DNA from: Erythrobacter sp. YJ-T3-07 | GTDB taxonomy: Bacteria; Pseudomonadota; Alphaproteobacteria; Sphingomonadales; Sphingomonadaceae | Direction of reading: 5' to 3' | DNA length: 64,000 bases | Assembly: GCF_015999305.1 (NCBI RefSeq) | Contig: NZ_JAEAGP010000001.1 | Span: 496,001-560,000 of the forward strand | Shown here: piece after piece, positions 8,309 through 17,427 of the stretch | Numbering within the stretch: position 1 is the first letter of the stretch | How the letters are laid out: each line of letters opens with the position of its first letter | Translations under genes and position numbers: made by a program | The notes under the pieces: generated by a model | The model's database searches: none | What the model was told of the DNA's origin: nothing | The model's input: only the letters and a program-made list of their open reading frames with translations

Positions 8309-9493
8309 ATGATCACGTCCATCCCCCGCAGCGCAGGTTCGCTGCTCGTCCTCCTCGGCGCATCCCTCATGTCGGCGGGCTGCTCTACGCCGTCCCCACC
8401 CGGCGGAGTTCCTGTCGGCGAAGTCGATGCCGAGATGCGCGTCCAGCGAGAAGCCATCGAACGCGTCCTTGCCGATCATCGCCCGCAGGCGGCCGCGATC
8501 GGCATCATCAGGGGCGGTTATCTCTATCGCGAATACTATTTTGGGCAGGAGCGCGAAGGGGTTGCCGTGAATGCGGCCAGCCGCTTCGAGGTAGCCTCGG
8601 TCTCAAAGATGATCGCCACAGAAACCTTCCTGCGGATGGTCGCGGCCGGCGACGCATCGCTCGACATGAAACTCGCGGATTACTGGACCGACCCCGATCT
8701 TGCTGGGGACCCCCGGCTCGAGATGCTCGCCGCCCGCCATGTGCTGACCCACAAGACGGGCTTTCCCAACTGGCGCTTTTTCCGGGCCGACGGGAAGCTG
8801 GCGTTCGAAGCCGATCCGGGCGCCCGCTATGGCTATTCGGGGGAGGGCTTTCAGTATCTCTTCCGGGCGCTCGAACATAAGACCGGCCTCACCTACCCGC
8901 AGATGGTCGAGCGCTATCTGCTGGTGCCGTTGGGCATCGACGACGCAGTCGTGGGCTTCGAAGACCAGGTCGGCCCGGCAATGGTCTGGAACCGCACGCC
9001 GGAGGGCGCATGGTTGCGGCCCGATTGCCGCCCCGGGTTCTGCTGGCCCGCAGGCGACTGGTCGGCAGCCGGCGGCCTCAAGATCTCACTGGAAGATCTG
9101 GCGCGGATCCTGATTTCGGTCGGTTCCGCAGATGGCTACGATGACGCGCTGGCCGAAGAGCGCGACCGGATCGTCACCGATCGCGGAACCGAGGCGACGG
9201 TCGATTGCGCGTTGGCACCGACCCAATGCCCGCTCGCACAGGGTTACGGTCTTGGCATGCTCCGCGTCGATGGCCCACAGTCTCGCTGGATCGGGCACGA
9301 GGGCGGCGACTGGTCGCAATTGACGTTGGCGGTGATCGACCGGACCGACGGCGATGGGATTGTCGTCCTGCTGGCCGGGCCGATGGAACAAGACGTCGGC
9401 CTGATGAGCGATCTTCTCGAGCTTATCGACCCCGACAATCCCTGGACAGTGCGGTTTGCCCAGTGGCAGGCGCAGATCGCCGAGGATCGATAG
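8309..9493 (+). CDS. Beta-lactamase-fold serine hydrolase lipoprotein
   Basis: A protein of about 394 residues in the class C beta-lactamase/penicillin-binding protein (ABC, COG1680) superfamily. The N-terminus is a lipoprotein signal with lipobox LMSAGC, so Cys25 would be lipidated. The nucleophile motif SVSK places Ser97 and Lys100 in SxxK order; a YSG tripeptide (ARYGYSGEGF) takes the YxN position; the third motif is probably HEGG. The missing Asn in YxN and the unusual HEGG argue for an esterase or peptidase rather than a true beta-lactamase. ATG 8309 is chosen because AAGGGGCAGG lies upstream and the signal peptide begins there. The upstream LytTR regulator may control it. Confidence 0.85.
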   Translation: MITSIPRSAGSLLVLLGASLMSAGCSTPSPPGGVPVGEVDAEMRVQREAIERVLADHRPQAAAIGIIRGGYLYREYYFGQEREGVAVNAASRFEVASVSKMIATETFLRMVAAGDASLDMKLADYWTDPDLAGDPRLEMLAARHVLTHKTGFPNWRFFRADGKLAFEADPGARYGYSGEGFQYLFRALEHKTGLTYPQMVERYLLVPLGIDDAVVGFEDQVGPAMVWNRTPEGAWLRPDCRPGFCWPAGDWSAAGGLKISLEDLARILISVGSADGYDDALAEERDRIVTDRGTEATVDCALAPTQCPLAQGYGLGMLRVDGPQSRWIGHEGGDWSQLTLAVIDRTDGDGIVVLLAGPMEQDVGLMSDLLELIDPDNPWTVRFAQWQAQIAEDR

Positions 9494-9516
9494 GCGTTCG
9501 ATCCAGCGATGCGTGG

Positions 9517-10515
9517 CTAGGCCCCGTCGACCATCTCCTCGCTCATCGCCCACAGGCGCTCGGCGCTGGCCTCGTCGACCGCGTAGGGCTGCACCTTGTC
9601 GAACCGGCTGGGCTCGTCCGCGTCGGCCAGTGCGGCGATATCGCAGTCCTCGCAATACTCGCCGCCGCGTGTCCGCAGCGCAGGGCTGGTCGCGGCCCAC
9701 AGCGTGGTCGAGGCGCCCTGCGTCGGGGTCTTGAACATCTTCGCCGCGCGCTCGGACGGCTCGCCATCCTCGTTCATCCAGCCCATCGCGACCATCTCTT
9801 CCGTGTCGAGATGGCGTTGCAGCGGGGTCATGATCCCGCCGGGATGGACCGAGAACGCGCGTCCGCCATGCTCGGCCAGCCGCGTGTTCATGCCCACGGC
9901 AAACAGCGCGTCGGCGGTCTTGGCCTGTCCGTAGGCCTTCCACTTGTCGTATTCGCCCTCGTTCCAGTGCGGATCGTCCCAGCGGATATCCGAGAGCTTG
10001 TGGCCGGTGGAGGACAGCGCGACCACGCGCACGTCGCTGCCGGGCTTGCTGGCCGTCTCCACCAGCAGCGGCATCAGCGCCTGTGCCAGCGCGAAGTGGC
10101 CGAGGTGATTGACGCCGAACTGCTGTTCCCAGCCCGGGCCCCCACCCCGATCCAATCGGGTCAGCGGGCAGGCCATGATCCCGGCATTGTTGATCAGCAG
10201 ATCGAGCCGGTCGTGCTGCGCCATGACCTCGGCCGCGAAGGCGCGTACCGTGGCGACGTCGGCGAGGTCCATCGCCATGATCGTGACATCGCCCGCCACA
10301 TCGGAGAGATTGCCCACCGCCTTGGCATGGTCGCGCGCGGGCACGATCACTGTCGCGCCCGCCCCGGCGAGCCCGCGCACGGTTTCGATCCCGATGCCCG
10401 AATAGCCGCCGGTAACGATCGCGACCTTGCCGGAGAGATCGATGCCGTCCAACACCTCCTGCGGTTCACTCGTCCGGCCGAAGCCTGAATTCACCGGTTG
10501 CTGGATGCCCATCAT
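9517..10515 (-). CDS. SDR-family NAD(P)-dependent oxidoreductase
   Basis: A 332-residue short-chain dehydrogenase resembling retinol dehydrogenase/WW-domain oxidoreductase-like SDRs. The Rossmann motif is TGGYSGIG near residue 37, followed by NNAG, the catalytic Ser in VVALSSTGH and the Tyr/Lys pair in YGQAK. The extra C-terminal region (about 250-332) is longer than in minimal SDRs. The substrate is probably a lipophilic alcohol, ketone or aldehyde, unspecified. It stops 23 bases after the convergent serine hydrolase gene and lies 27 bases downstream of ald on the same strand. Confidence 0.9.
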   Translation of the reverse strand: MMGIQQPVNSGFGRTSEPQEVLDGIDLSGKVAIVTGGYSGIGIETVRGLAGAGATVIVPARDHAKAVGNLSDVAGDVTIMAMDLADVATVRAFAAEVMAQHDRLDLLINNAGIMACPLTRLDRGGGPGWEQQFGVNHLGHFALAQALMPLLVETASKPGSDVRVVALSSTGHKLSDIRWDDPHWNEGEYDKWKAYGQAKTADALFAVGMNTRLAEHGGRAFSVHPGGIMTPLQRHLDTEEMVAMGWMNEDGEPSERAAKMFKTPTQGASTTLWAATSPALRTRGGEYCEDCDIAALADADEPSRFDKVQPYAVDEASAERLWAMSEEMVDGA

Positions 10516-10542
10516 ATCTCTCCCGCTCAGCTCATTGTCGTA

Positions 10543-11658
10543 TCAGGCAAGCGCCTTTTCGACCGGAACATATTCGTATCCCAGGTCTTCGGCCACTGCC
10601 TTGTAGGTGACCTTGCCGTCCCACACGTTGAGCCCTTCGGCGAGGTGCGGATTGGCGCGCATCGCGGCCTTCCACCCGTTGTCCGCAATCTGCAGCGCGT
10701 GGGGCAGGGTCACGTTGTTGAGCGCGTAGGTGCTGGTGCGTGCGACTGCGCCGGGCATGTTGGCGACGCAGTAGTGGACGATGCCGTCGACCACATAGGT
10801 CGGGTTGTCGTGGGTGGTCGCCTGGCTGGTTTCGAAGCAGCCGCCCTGGTCGATCGCGACATCGACCAGCACCGCGCCCTTCTGCATGTCGCGCAGCATC
10901 TCGCGCGTGACGAGCTTGGGTGCCGCCGCGCCGGGGATCAGCACCGCGCCGATCACCAGGTCCGCCTCGCACACTGCCGCGTGCAGGTTGGCGGCGTTGG
11001 AGAAGCGCGTCTTGGCGCGGGTTTCGAAATGGGTGCCGACCCGCTCCAGAACTTCGGGATCGCGATCGAGGATGGTCACGTCCGCGCCGACGCCCGCGGC
11101 CATCTGCGCCGCGTTGAAGCCGACCACGCCGCCGCCGATCACCACGACCTTGCCCGGCATCACGCCCGGCACGCCGCCCAGCAGCACGCCGCGTCCGCCA
11201 TGCGCCTTCTCCAGCGCGGTCGCGCCTGCCTGCACGCTCATCCGCCCGGCCACCTGGCTCATCGGCTTCAAGAGCGGGAGCGAGCGGTTGGGCCCGGTGA
11301 CGGTTTCGTAGGCGATCGCGGTAACGCCCGAATCGACCAGATCGACCGTCTGCTCGCGGTCGGGCGCGAGGTGCAGGTAGGTGTAGAGGATCTGGCCTTC
11401 GCGCAGCTTCTTGCGCTCGACCGCCTGGGGTTCCTTCACCTTCACCACCATCTCGCACTCGGCGAAGATCGGGTCGGGCCCGTCGACGATCCGCGCACCG
11501 GCGGCCTTGTATTCCGCGTCGGTCGCGTCGATGCCGAGGCCGGCGCCGCTTTCGATCCACACTTCGTGGCCGTGGCGCGCCAGCTCGCCGGCGCTTTCAG
11601 GGGTCAGCCCGACCCGGTATTCGTGGTTCTTGATTTCCTTCGGGCATCCGATGCGCAT
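10543..11658 (-). CDS. ald: Alanine dehydrogenase
   Basis: A 371-residue cytosolic enzyme for reversible NAD-dependent oxidative deamination of L-alanine to pyruvate and ammonia. It starts [20 protein letters not shown], the near-invariant N-terminus of the family. Substrate-site residues appear in VKVKEP and YLHLAPD, and the NAD-binding glycines in [16 protein letters not shown]. The C-terminal [11 protein letters not shown] and GLNVWDGKV stretches are also conserved. Length is normal. ATG 11658 fits the family; an in-frame extension to 11721 is not supported. It is divergent from pstS, with a 195-base shared regulatory region. Confidence 0.97.
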   Translation of the reverse strand: MRIGCPKEIKNHEYRVGLTPESAGELARHGHEVWIESGAGLGIDATDAEYKAAGARIVDGPDPIFAECEMVVKVKEPQAVERKKLREGQILYTYLHLAPDREQTVDLVDSGVTAIAYETVTGPNRSLPLLKPMSQVAGRMSVQAGATALEKAHGGRGVLLGGVPGVMPGKVVVIGGGVVGFNAAQMAAGVGADVTILDRDPEVLERVGTHFETRAKTRFSNAANLHAAVCEADLVIGAVLIPGAAAPKLVTREMLRDMQKGAVLVDVAIDQGGCFETSQATTHDNPTYVVDGIVHYCVANMPGAVARTSTYALNNVTLPHALQIADNGWKAAMRANPHLAEGLNVWDGKVTYKAVAEDLGYEYVPVEKALA

Positions 11659-11774
11659 GAGTGAGAAAAGCCTTTTTTCCGTTACGTCGCGCTCGTTAGG
11701 TTGGCGCGCGGTCCACGGCAAGGCAAAGCGGGCAGGCGCGCGACGGGACGAGGATGAGCGATCGCCACCGGGGT

Positions 11775-11792
11775 GGTCATATGAGTGTCACA
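11775..11792 (+). promoter_or_regulatory. Candidate Pho box upstream of pstS
   Basis: Two direct half-sites, GGTCATA (11775-11781) and TGTCACA (11786-11792), each match the PhoB half-site TGTCATA at six of seven positions and start exactly 11 bases apart, the known Pho-box period. They lie 62 bases before the pstS start. The site suggests phosphate-starvation control, but with only two half-sites it is a prediction. Confidence 0.45.
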
Positions 11793-11853
11793 CTTGCACT
11801 CTAGCCGTCCCGGCTTTGCAGGCCTTACCAATTTGAGAGAAAGGCGTTTCCCA

Positions 11854-12963
11854 ATGAAAATCACGCATGTTCTGGCGATGGCGGCGGCTGCCGGCCTGAT
11901 GCTGACCGGGTGCGACAGCAGCGGCGGCACCCGCGAATCGATCCGCGCGGTAGGATCGTCCACCGTCTACCCCTTCGCCAAGCTGGTGTCGGAGAGCTTC
12001 TCGCGCTCCAATCCCGGCATGCGTTCGCCGCTGATCGAATCGACCGGTAGTGGCGGCGGCATCGCGCTGTTTTGCAAGGGCGTGGGCGCGGATACGCCCG
12101 ACATGGCCAATGCCTCGCGCCGGATGAAGGTCAGCGAGTTCGAAATCTGCCAGTCGAACGGCGTAAGCGAGATTACCGAGATTCAGGTCGGGCTCGACGG
12201 GATCGCCTTTGCCAGCGCGCAGGGCGGGATCATGATGAACCTGACGCCGGAAATCGTGTACAAGGCGCTCGCCGCCAATCCTTACGGCAAGGAACAGACC
12301 AGCCAGACCTGGGCCGATGTCGACCCCTCGCTGCCCGCGACCCCGATCCTGGTCTACGGCCCGCCGTCGACCAGCGGCACGCGCGATGCGCTGAAGGAAC
12401 TGGTGCTGACCGCGGGTTGCGAAACCGACCCGGCGATGGAAGCCCTGAAGGATAGCGACAAGGACGCGTTCGAGCGGACCTGCACCGAAGTCCGCAGCGA
12501 CGGTAAATACGTCGACCAGGGCGAGCAGGACAATCTGATCGTCCAGAAGATCCAGGGCAACAAGAACGCCGTCGGTATCTTCGGCTATTCCTACCTCGAG
12601 GAGAACGAGGGCAAGGTACAGGGCCTGCCGATGAACGGGGTCGAGCCGACCTACGACAACATCGCCAGCTTCAAGTACCCGGGCGCGCGCCCGCTCTACA
12701 TCTACGTCAAGCTGGCCCACCTGCAGGCGATTCCGGGCCTTCAGGCCTATCTCGACCAGTGGATGGACATGTGGAGCAAGGATGGTCCGCTGGCCAAGAT
12801 CGGCCTCGTTGCGCTGCCTGCCGGCACGATGGAAGAAATGGCCGGGCGCATCAAACAGCACCCCAAGCTGACCGCCGCCGATCTCGAGAACGACAGCGTG
12901 CTCGAGGCGGAGCGGGCCGAGGCGCAGACCGGCAACGGCAAGCAGGGCGAAGCGGCCGAGTAA
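11854..12963 (+). CDS. pstS: Phosphate-binding lipoprotein of the ABC transporter PstSCAB
   Basis: A 369-residue periplasmic phosphate-binding protein. The N-terminus is a lipoprotein signal with lipobox MLTGC. Phosphate-loop motifs are clear: AVGSSTVYPFA near residue 30, STGSGGGIALFC, and GPPSTSGTRDALKEL. The family binds inorganic phosphate and delivers it to the PstCAB permease. No pstC, pstA, pstB or phoU is adjacent, so this copy is an orphan here and the permease must be elsewhere. A candidate Pho box lies upstream and a strong terminator follows the gene. Confidence 0.93.
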   Translation: MKITHVLAMAAAAGLMLTGCDSSGGTRESIRAVGSSTVYPFAKLVSESFSRSNPGMRSPLIESTGSGGGIALFCKGVGADTPDMANASRRMKVSEFEICQSNGVSEITEIQVGLDGIAFASAQGGIMMNLTPEIVYKALAANPYGKEQTSQTWADVDPSLPATPILVYGPPSTSGTRDALKELVLTAGCETDPAMEALKDSDKDAFERTCTEVRSDGKYVDQGEQDNLIVQKIQGNKNAVGIFGYSYLEENEGKVQGLPMNGVEPTYDNIASFKYPGARPLYIYVKLAHLQAIPGLQAYLDQWMDMWSKDGPLAKIGLVALPAGTMEEMAGRIKQHPKLTAADLENDSVLEAERAEAQTGNGKQGEAAE

Positions 12964-12987
12964 GGCCCACCGCCACCCACGGCTAAC

Positions 12988-13028
12988 AAAAAGGCCGCCC
13001 GCTCCTGTCGAGCGTGGCGGCCTTTTTT
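12988..13028. terminator. Bidirectional intrinsic terminator
   Basis: A GC-rich hairpin (GGCCGCC-CGCTC, loop CTGTC, GAGCG-T-GGCGGCC; 12993-13022) is preceded by five A and followed by six T. It can end both pstS on the plus strand and the convergent COG4705 gene on the minus strand. Confidence 0.85.
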
Positions 13029-13048
13029 GCGTGCGTTATCGCGATTGG

Positions 13049-13861
13049 TCAGCCAACCAGCCGCTCCTGCTGCGTGACCGTTTCGGGCCGTTGCGGCAGC
13101 AGCGTCACCAGCAGCACGATTGCTGCGGCGAGCACGGCCGATGCCGCCAGCCGGCTCAGTTCGAGCCCGCCATGCGCCACCGGCTTGTCGAGGAAATCGC
13201 CGACCACCGCACCCAGCGGGCGGGTCAGGATGAAGGCCGACCAGAACAGCAGCGGCTTGGAGATGCGGGTGGTGTAGTGCGCCAGTGCCACCAGCGCGAG
13301 CGCACCGCCGAAAATCCCCGCCGCGCCCAGATAGCCCAGCGGCCCGTCCGCGACCCAGTCGCCCAGCGCGGTGCCCAGCGTCTGCGAGAAGGTGATCGTG
13401 ATCCAGTAGAACAGCTCCGCCTCGCGGGTATGGACCGAGGCCGCCGAAATCCCGCCGAGCGTGCGATGCCAAGCGAACAGCGATACGAGCACAAGCGAGA
13501 ACAGCAGAATCGATCCGCCCGGATAGCCGATCCCCAGAGATCGCGTCGCGAAGTCGGCCAGCGTCGTGCCCGCCGTGGTCGAGGCGATGATCGTCGCCCA
13601 GTAGAGCCACGGATGGAACCGCCTGGCGCGGATCTGGAAGAAGGCGAAGATCGCCAGCGCAGCGCCGAAAATTGCAGTGCCCACGACATAGCCGTTCAGA
13701 CCCGACTGCCCGGCGCTGGCGGACGTTTCGCCCAGCCAGCTCATGCTCACGGTGTCGCCCGCGGTCTCTCCCAGAGTGGTCGCAAGGATCTTGATGATCC
13801 AGAAGCCCAGGGTGACCGCGGGCACCTTCGCCGCAGTTTCCAGCATCTCGTGTCGCGTCAT
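13049..13861 (-). CDS. COG4705/DUF347 membrane protein
   Basis: A 270-residue integral membrane protein with about eight hydrophobic segments. The repeated motif characteristic of this family is present: K..ATTLGETAGDT near the N-terminus and related TLGTALGDW and RPLGAVVGDFLDKP later, each at the end of a membrane segment. The internal repeats imply duplicated membrane units. The family is of unknown function; some relatives are annotated around manganese transport, which I would not carry over. ATG 13861 is preferred over an extension to 13924 because MTRHEMLETAAKVP is a natural start for the family. Confidence 0.8.
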   Translation of the reverse strand: MTRHEMLETAAKVPAVTLGFWIIKILATTLGETAGDTVSMSWLGETSASAGQSGLNGYVVGTAIFGAALAIFAFFQIRARRFHPWLYWATIIASTTAGTTLADFATRSLGIGYPGGSILLFSLVLVSLFAWHRTLGGISAASVHTREAELFYWITITFSQTLGTALGDWVADGPLGYLGAAGIFGGALALVALAHYTTRISKPLLFWSAFILTRPLGAVVGDFLDKPVAHGGLELSRLAASAVLAAAIVLLVTLLPQRPETVTQQERLVG

Positions 13862-13972
13862 CTCGCCATCTCCATGTGCCCGGCCTGCTTCCGAGCCGTG
13901 GCGACAGGTTGGACGGCGGGGCACCGGAAGCTATAAGCACGCGCTTATGCGGCGCAGTTTCCGCATGTGCTT

Positions 13973-13978
13973 AGGAGG
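13973..13978 (+). promoter_or_regulatory. Strong Shine-Dalgarno that decides a TTG start
   Basis: A perfect AGGAGG sits 9 bases before TTG 13988. It lies inside the frame that would begin at GTG 13967, so the TTG start is favoured for the following regulator. Confidence 0.6.
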
Positions 13979-13987
13979 GTTGCGACC

Positions 13988-14518
13988 TTGCCCCAGACCC
14001 CGCGAAAGGGACAAAACCAGCGCAGGGCCGCGCTCGCCGCCTCGGCCTTCGTGGCGTTGCAGGGGATCGCCGCGCTCTATTTCCTCGGCGACGGGATCGA
14101 CGACATCGCGGCGCAGATGCGCTCCGGCATTGGCATCGAATCGATCATGGAATGCGTTATCGCCATCGCCCTGCTGGCGGGCACCATCCTCGGCGCGCGC
14201 TACACGCAGCGGCTGCTGGCCGACGCCCGGCGCAGCGAACGGGCGCTGGGCATGGCGCGCGGCGCGATGGCGCAGCTGATCGAGATGCGCTTTGCCGAAT
14301 GGAATCTCACCCGGTCGGAAGGCGAGGTCGCGCTGTTCGCGATCAAGGGCAGCACGATTCCCGACATCGCCCGCCTGCGCGGCAGTGCCGAGGGCACGGT
14401 GCGGTCCCAGCTGAGCCAGGTCTATGCCAAGGCCGGGGTCGCCAACCAGACGATGCTGCTGGCGCTGTTCCTCGACGACCTGATAGATCCGCTTGCAATG
14501 CCCGGCGAACGCGGGTGA
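13988..14518 (+). CDS. Membrane-bound LuxR-type HTH regulator
   Basis: About 176 residues: two transmembrane segments (roughly AALAASAFVALQGIAALYFL and MECVIAIALLAGTILGARYT), a short linker helix, and a C-terminal LuxR/GerE-like helix-turn-helix. The HTH reads LTRSEGEVALFAIKGSTIPD and continues through IARLRGSAEGTVRSQLSQVYAKAG, with the TVRS.LSQVYAK recognition-helix signature. There is no receiver domain, so the membrane segments may sense the signal. It lies 31 bases before the next gene, a TspO-related membrane protein, and may regulate it (inference). Confidence 0.8.
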   Translation: MPQTPRKGQNQRRAALAASAFVALQGIAALYFLGDGIDDIAAQMRSGIGIESIMECVIAIALLAGTILGARYTQRLLADARRSERALGMARGAMAQLIEMRFAEWNLTRSEGEVALFAIKGSTIPDIARLRGSAEGTVRSQLSQVYAKAGVANQTMLLALFLDDLIDPLAMPGERG

Positions 14519-14549
14519 ACAGATTCGAAACAGCAGAGCGTGTGACATA

Positions 14550-15341
14550 ATGGAACCCAGCGAAACCCGGACCGAAGGCAATCCGGCCGTCGTCCTTGCC
14601 GTGATCCTCGCGGCGCTTCTCCAGTTTCTCACCACCTCGCTGCCAGCGCTGGGCATCGGCGATCCGATCGGCTCGCAATCGAATGCGGTGCGCACGCTGA
14701 TTACGCCTGCGGGCTGGGCATTCTCGATCTGGGGGCCGCTGTTCGCGGGGACGATCGTCTTCGCGATCTATCAGGCGCGGCCCTCGCAGCGGACCAACGC
14801 GCTGTTGTTGCGCATACGCCTGCCCGCCGCGGGTGCCTTTCTCGGCAATGCGGTCTGGGCGCTCTATACCCAGTGCTTCGGGCTGGGGGTGTTTTCGGTG
14901 GCGATCATCGCCGCCACGCTCGCCTGCCTGATCGTGATCTACCGCGTGTTCGCCCGGTGGGAGCCAGAGTTTTCGACCGGAGAGCGGTGGTGCGCGGTTC
15001 TGCCGTTGAGCGCGCTGGCCGCGTGGCTGACCGCCGCCACCATCGTCAACATCGCCGCCACGCTGCTGTTCTACGGCGTCGATGGTGGAGAGGCCGCGCC
15101 GCTGGTCTCGGCGCTGGTGGTGCTGACCGGCGGGATCATCGCCTGTCTCGCGCTCGTCAGAGGGCGGGGCAATCCGCTCTACGCGATCGTGTTCCTGTGG
15201 GCGCTCTCGGCGATCTTCGCCGCGGGTGGACAGCGCGCGGAGCCGGTTGCCATCGCGACGGGTGTTGCCGCGCTGCTGGTGATCGCCGGCGCGGTGATCG
15301 GCCTGCGATCGGCCGGGCTCAGACGCTGGTTCGGCGGATGA
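14550..15341 (+). CDS. TspO/tryptophan-rich sensory protein-like membrane protein
   Basis: A 263-residue protein with about seven hydrophobic segments. The motif TPAGWAFSIWGPLFAGTIVF resembles the P..W.F...W...Y signature of TspO/MBR proteins, and related long sphingomonad proteins are annotated as tryptophan-rich sensory proteins. True TspO has five segments and about 160 residues, so this is a distant, enlarged relative. ATG 14550 is chosen; an open frame upstream overlaps the preceding regulator and is not needed. Function is unknown. Confidence 0.6.
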   Translation: MEPSETRTEGNPAVVLAVILAALLQFLTTSLPALGIGDPIGSQSNAVRTLITPAGWAFSIWGPLFAGTIVFAIYQARPSQRTNALLLRIRLPAAGAFLGNAVWALYTQCFGLGVFSVAIIAATLACLIVIYRVFARWEPEFSTGERWCAVLPLSALAAWLTAATIVNIAATLLFYGVDGGEAAPLVSALVVLTGGIIACLALVRGRGNPLYAIVFLWALSAIFAAGGQRAEPVAIATGVAALLVIAGAVIGLRSAGLRRWFGG

Positions 15342-15365
15342 GCGCGCGGGCGGGGCGCGGGCCGC

Positions 15366-15800
15366 TCAGTCGCGGCGCTCACCGCGCTTCTGCTCGTCCT
15401 CGCGCGCGTGCATCTCTGCCCACAGCTTCTCCGTCCCCGCCTCGACCGAGCGGTTCACATATTGCGAGGCGACCAGCCAGCCCTTGATCGGGCGCAGCGG
15501 CAGCAGGCAGCCAAGGCTCATCAGCGGCACCGCGATGATCAGCAGCAGCCATATCGGGGGTTCCAGCGCGACCTGCACCCAGACCATCAGGAAGACCAGC
15601 GGAAAGGCGACGAAGCACAGCGAGAAGAACGCAGGGCCATCGTCGGGCGAGGCGAAGCGGTAATCGAGCCCGCACACGTCGCACCTGTCGCTGACCTTGA
15701 GCCAGGACTTGAACATCTTGCCCTTGCCGCATCGGGGGCACAGCCCCTTCCATCCGGCCTTGAACACCCATGCGGCATGTTCGTTGATCTCAAGCTTCAT
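15366..15800 (-). CDS. DUF983 zinc-ribbon membrane protein
   Basis: A 144-residue DUF983 protein. The N-terminal domain holds two CxxC pairs, LCPRCGKGKMF and CDVCGLDY, forming a small zinc ribbon. Two hydrophobic segments follow (FFSLCFVAFPLVFLMVWV and IWLLLIIAVPLMSLGCLLPL). The RPIKGWLVASQYVNR end is typical of the family. DUF983 proteins are widespread in Alphaproteobacteria and often sit near respiratory-assembly genes, but no function is established. The gene converges on the TspO-like gene with a 24-base gap. Confidence 0.88.
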   Translation of the reverse strand: MKLEINEHAAWVFKAGWKGLCPRCGKGKMFKSWLKVSDRCDVCGLDYRFASPDDGPAFFSLCFVAFPLVFLMVWVQVALEPPIWLLLIIAVPLMSLGCLLPLRPIKGWLVASQYVNRSVEAGTEKLWAEMHAREDEQKRGERRD

Positions 15801-15998
15801 CTCTCGCCTCCAGGCGTATCCGCGACCATCGCCTTGCCGTGCGGCAGGCGATTTTAGGGTCGACCGTGGAGGTTCTGCGGGCAAAGCACAATTGCGATAA
15901 GGTTCATGCGGGTTGCAGCCGGTACACGGGTGGGCACAGGCGCTACGACGGATATTCTTGGGATGATCCAGCTGGGCACCGGATCAGCCAGTCGGCAG

Positions 15999-17288
15999 CT
16001 ATCCCCCGGCTTCCACCGCTTGCGCAAACGCGGTTCGGATGTCCGTACGATCCCGCTCTGTCTGCGCGCGGCCTTCTGCGTGATCGCGTAAAGCGCGGGC
16101 GGCATCTTCGAGGTAGGATACCAGCCGCGCCGAACCACTCGTTTGGTCGACACCGCGCATCACGCGACCGTAATTGTCGATCATCCTGATTGAGACGGCG
16201 GGATAATCCGCCGCCGCCTGCCGGAACGCGGCGAGCGGATCGCCGAACAGACCGCGGAAATCCTGCCCGGGCAATTCGAAGCGGGGATGGTCCGCCGATA
16301 CCGCGACTTGGCCTGGATCGACCCAGCTGTCGCGATGGCGTAGCATGATTTCGGCCAACGCATCCGCTGCGGCGAGCGCGGTGTAGAAGTCGTTGACCGC
16401 AGGCGAGAGCGCCCGAGCCGCGACCTCGACGATCAGGCGGATCTGGAAGACCGCACCTTGCCGATCGCTTCTGAAAGGGCCGATGGGTAGCGCCTTTTTG
16501 ACCGCCTCGGGCGAGGTCAGCGCGCGCTCGAACCGGGCCAGCGGTTCACCTTCCAGCACGTGCTGCCCCGGGGCCACGCAAATCCGCACCGCGCCATCGT
16601 GCCCGGCAAGACCGTCGACCAGCAGATCCAGATCGACCCCCTCGACATAGCCGCCGCGCGGGGCCGCAACCGTCTGCGCGAAGGAGCCGGAAAACGGCGC
16701 CCGTCCGGCAATCGCGCCCACCCCGGCAATCGCATCGCCCGCCAGTGCGTCGATCGCCTTGTCGACGAACATGGTCCGCCCGAGATCGTGCAGGGCGACC
16801 GCCAGCATGGCGACATTGACCGCGAGTAGTAGCAGTGTGATCGAAAATGTCGCGAGAGGCGTCTGCGCCAAGGGCGCGTCCGCGTCGATTGCTGCCAGCG
16901 TCAGCACCGCGAATATCAGGCTGAACGACAGACCGGCGATCGATACCCGCACCAGTTTGCGGCCCAGCCAGCGGTCGATCAGGCGAACGCCCAGATTGCC
17001 TGCCGCGATGGTCAAGACGATGAGCGAAATCGAGAAATAGAGTGTGATGAAGGCCGCATCGATCCCCGCGATGACGCTGGCGACCTCTTTCGCGGTATCC
17101 GATGTGGCGACCGGAGCAAGGTCGTGCGCGATAAGCCAGCCTGACAGATAATGCCGATCGAGGGCCACCGAGGCCGCGAAGGCAAGTGGTGCGGCGATGA
17201 CGGCGCAGATCGCCAGAAACCAGTAGTTCGCAACCAGCCGGTGCGCGACCCAGCCCCACAGGCTGGTCGAAGGCCGATTCAATTGCAC
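15999..17288 (-). CDS. DUF2254 membrane protein
   Basis: A 429-residue DUF2254 protein. Four membrane segments occupy the first half (near 20-45, 75-100, 118-138 and 143-165). The soluble half carries the family motifs APRGGYVEGVDLD, AARALSPAVNDFYTA and DFRGLFGD. The gene is divergent from the rhodopsin gene, with 139 bases between the starts. Biochemical role is not established for the family. The neighbourhood may reflect a shared promoter region rather than shared function. Confidence 0.9.
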   Translation of the reverse strand: MQLNRPSTSLWGWVAHRLVANYWFLAICAVIAAPLAFAASVALDRHYLSGWLIAHDLAPVATSDTAKEVASVIAGIDAAFITLYFSISLIVLTIAAGNLGVRLIDRWLGRKLVRVSIAGLSFSLIFAVLTLAAIDADAPLAQTPLATFSITLLLLAVNVAMLAVALHDLGRTMFVDKAIDALAGDAIAGVGAIAGRAPFSGSFAQTVAAPRGGYVEGVDLDLLVDGLAGHDGAVRICVAPGQHVLEGEPLARFERALTSPEAVKKALPIGPFRSDRQGAVFQIRLIVEVAARALSPAVNDFYTALAAADALAEIMLRHRDSWVDPGQVAVSADHPRFELPGQDFRGLFGDPLAAFRQAAADYPAVSIRMIDNYGRVMRGVDQTSGSARLVSYLEDAARALRDHAEGRAQTERDRTDIRTAFAQAVEAGG

Positions 17289-17427
17289 GCCATGCCCCAG
17301 AGTCCTTTTGTCAGTTCAGGAACTTAACACCGGACCGGCAATTTGGTTGCGGCGTACCCTGTGCCGGGGGCTCTTTGGTGGAGAAGGCATTCGGTCCGTG
17401 ATTGTCATCCTTTGAAAGGCACGGATT

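Noticed and set aside
17400..17427. Attempt to place a promoter before the rhodopsin gene
   Set aside because: No hexamer pair with acceptable spacing was found, so nothing is annotated.
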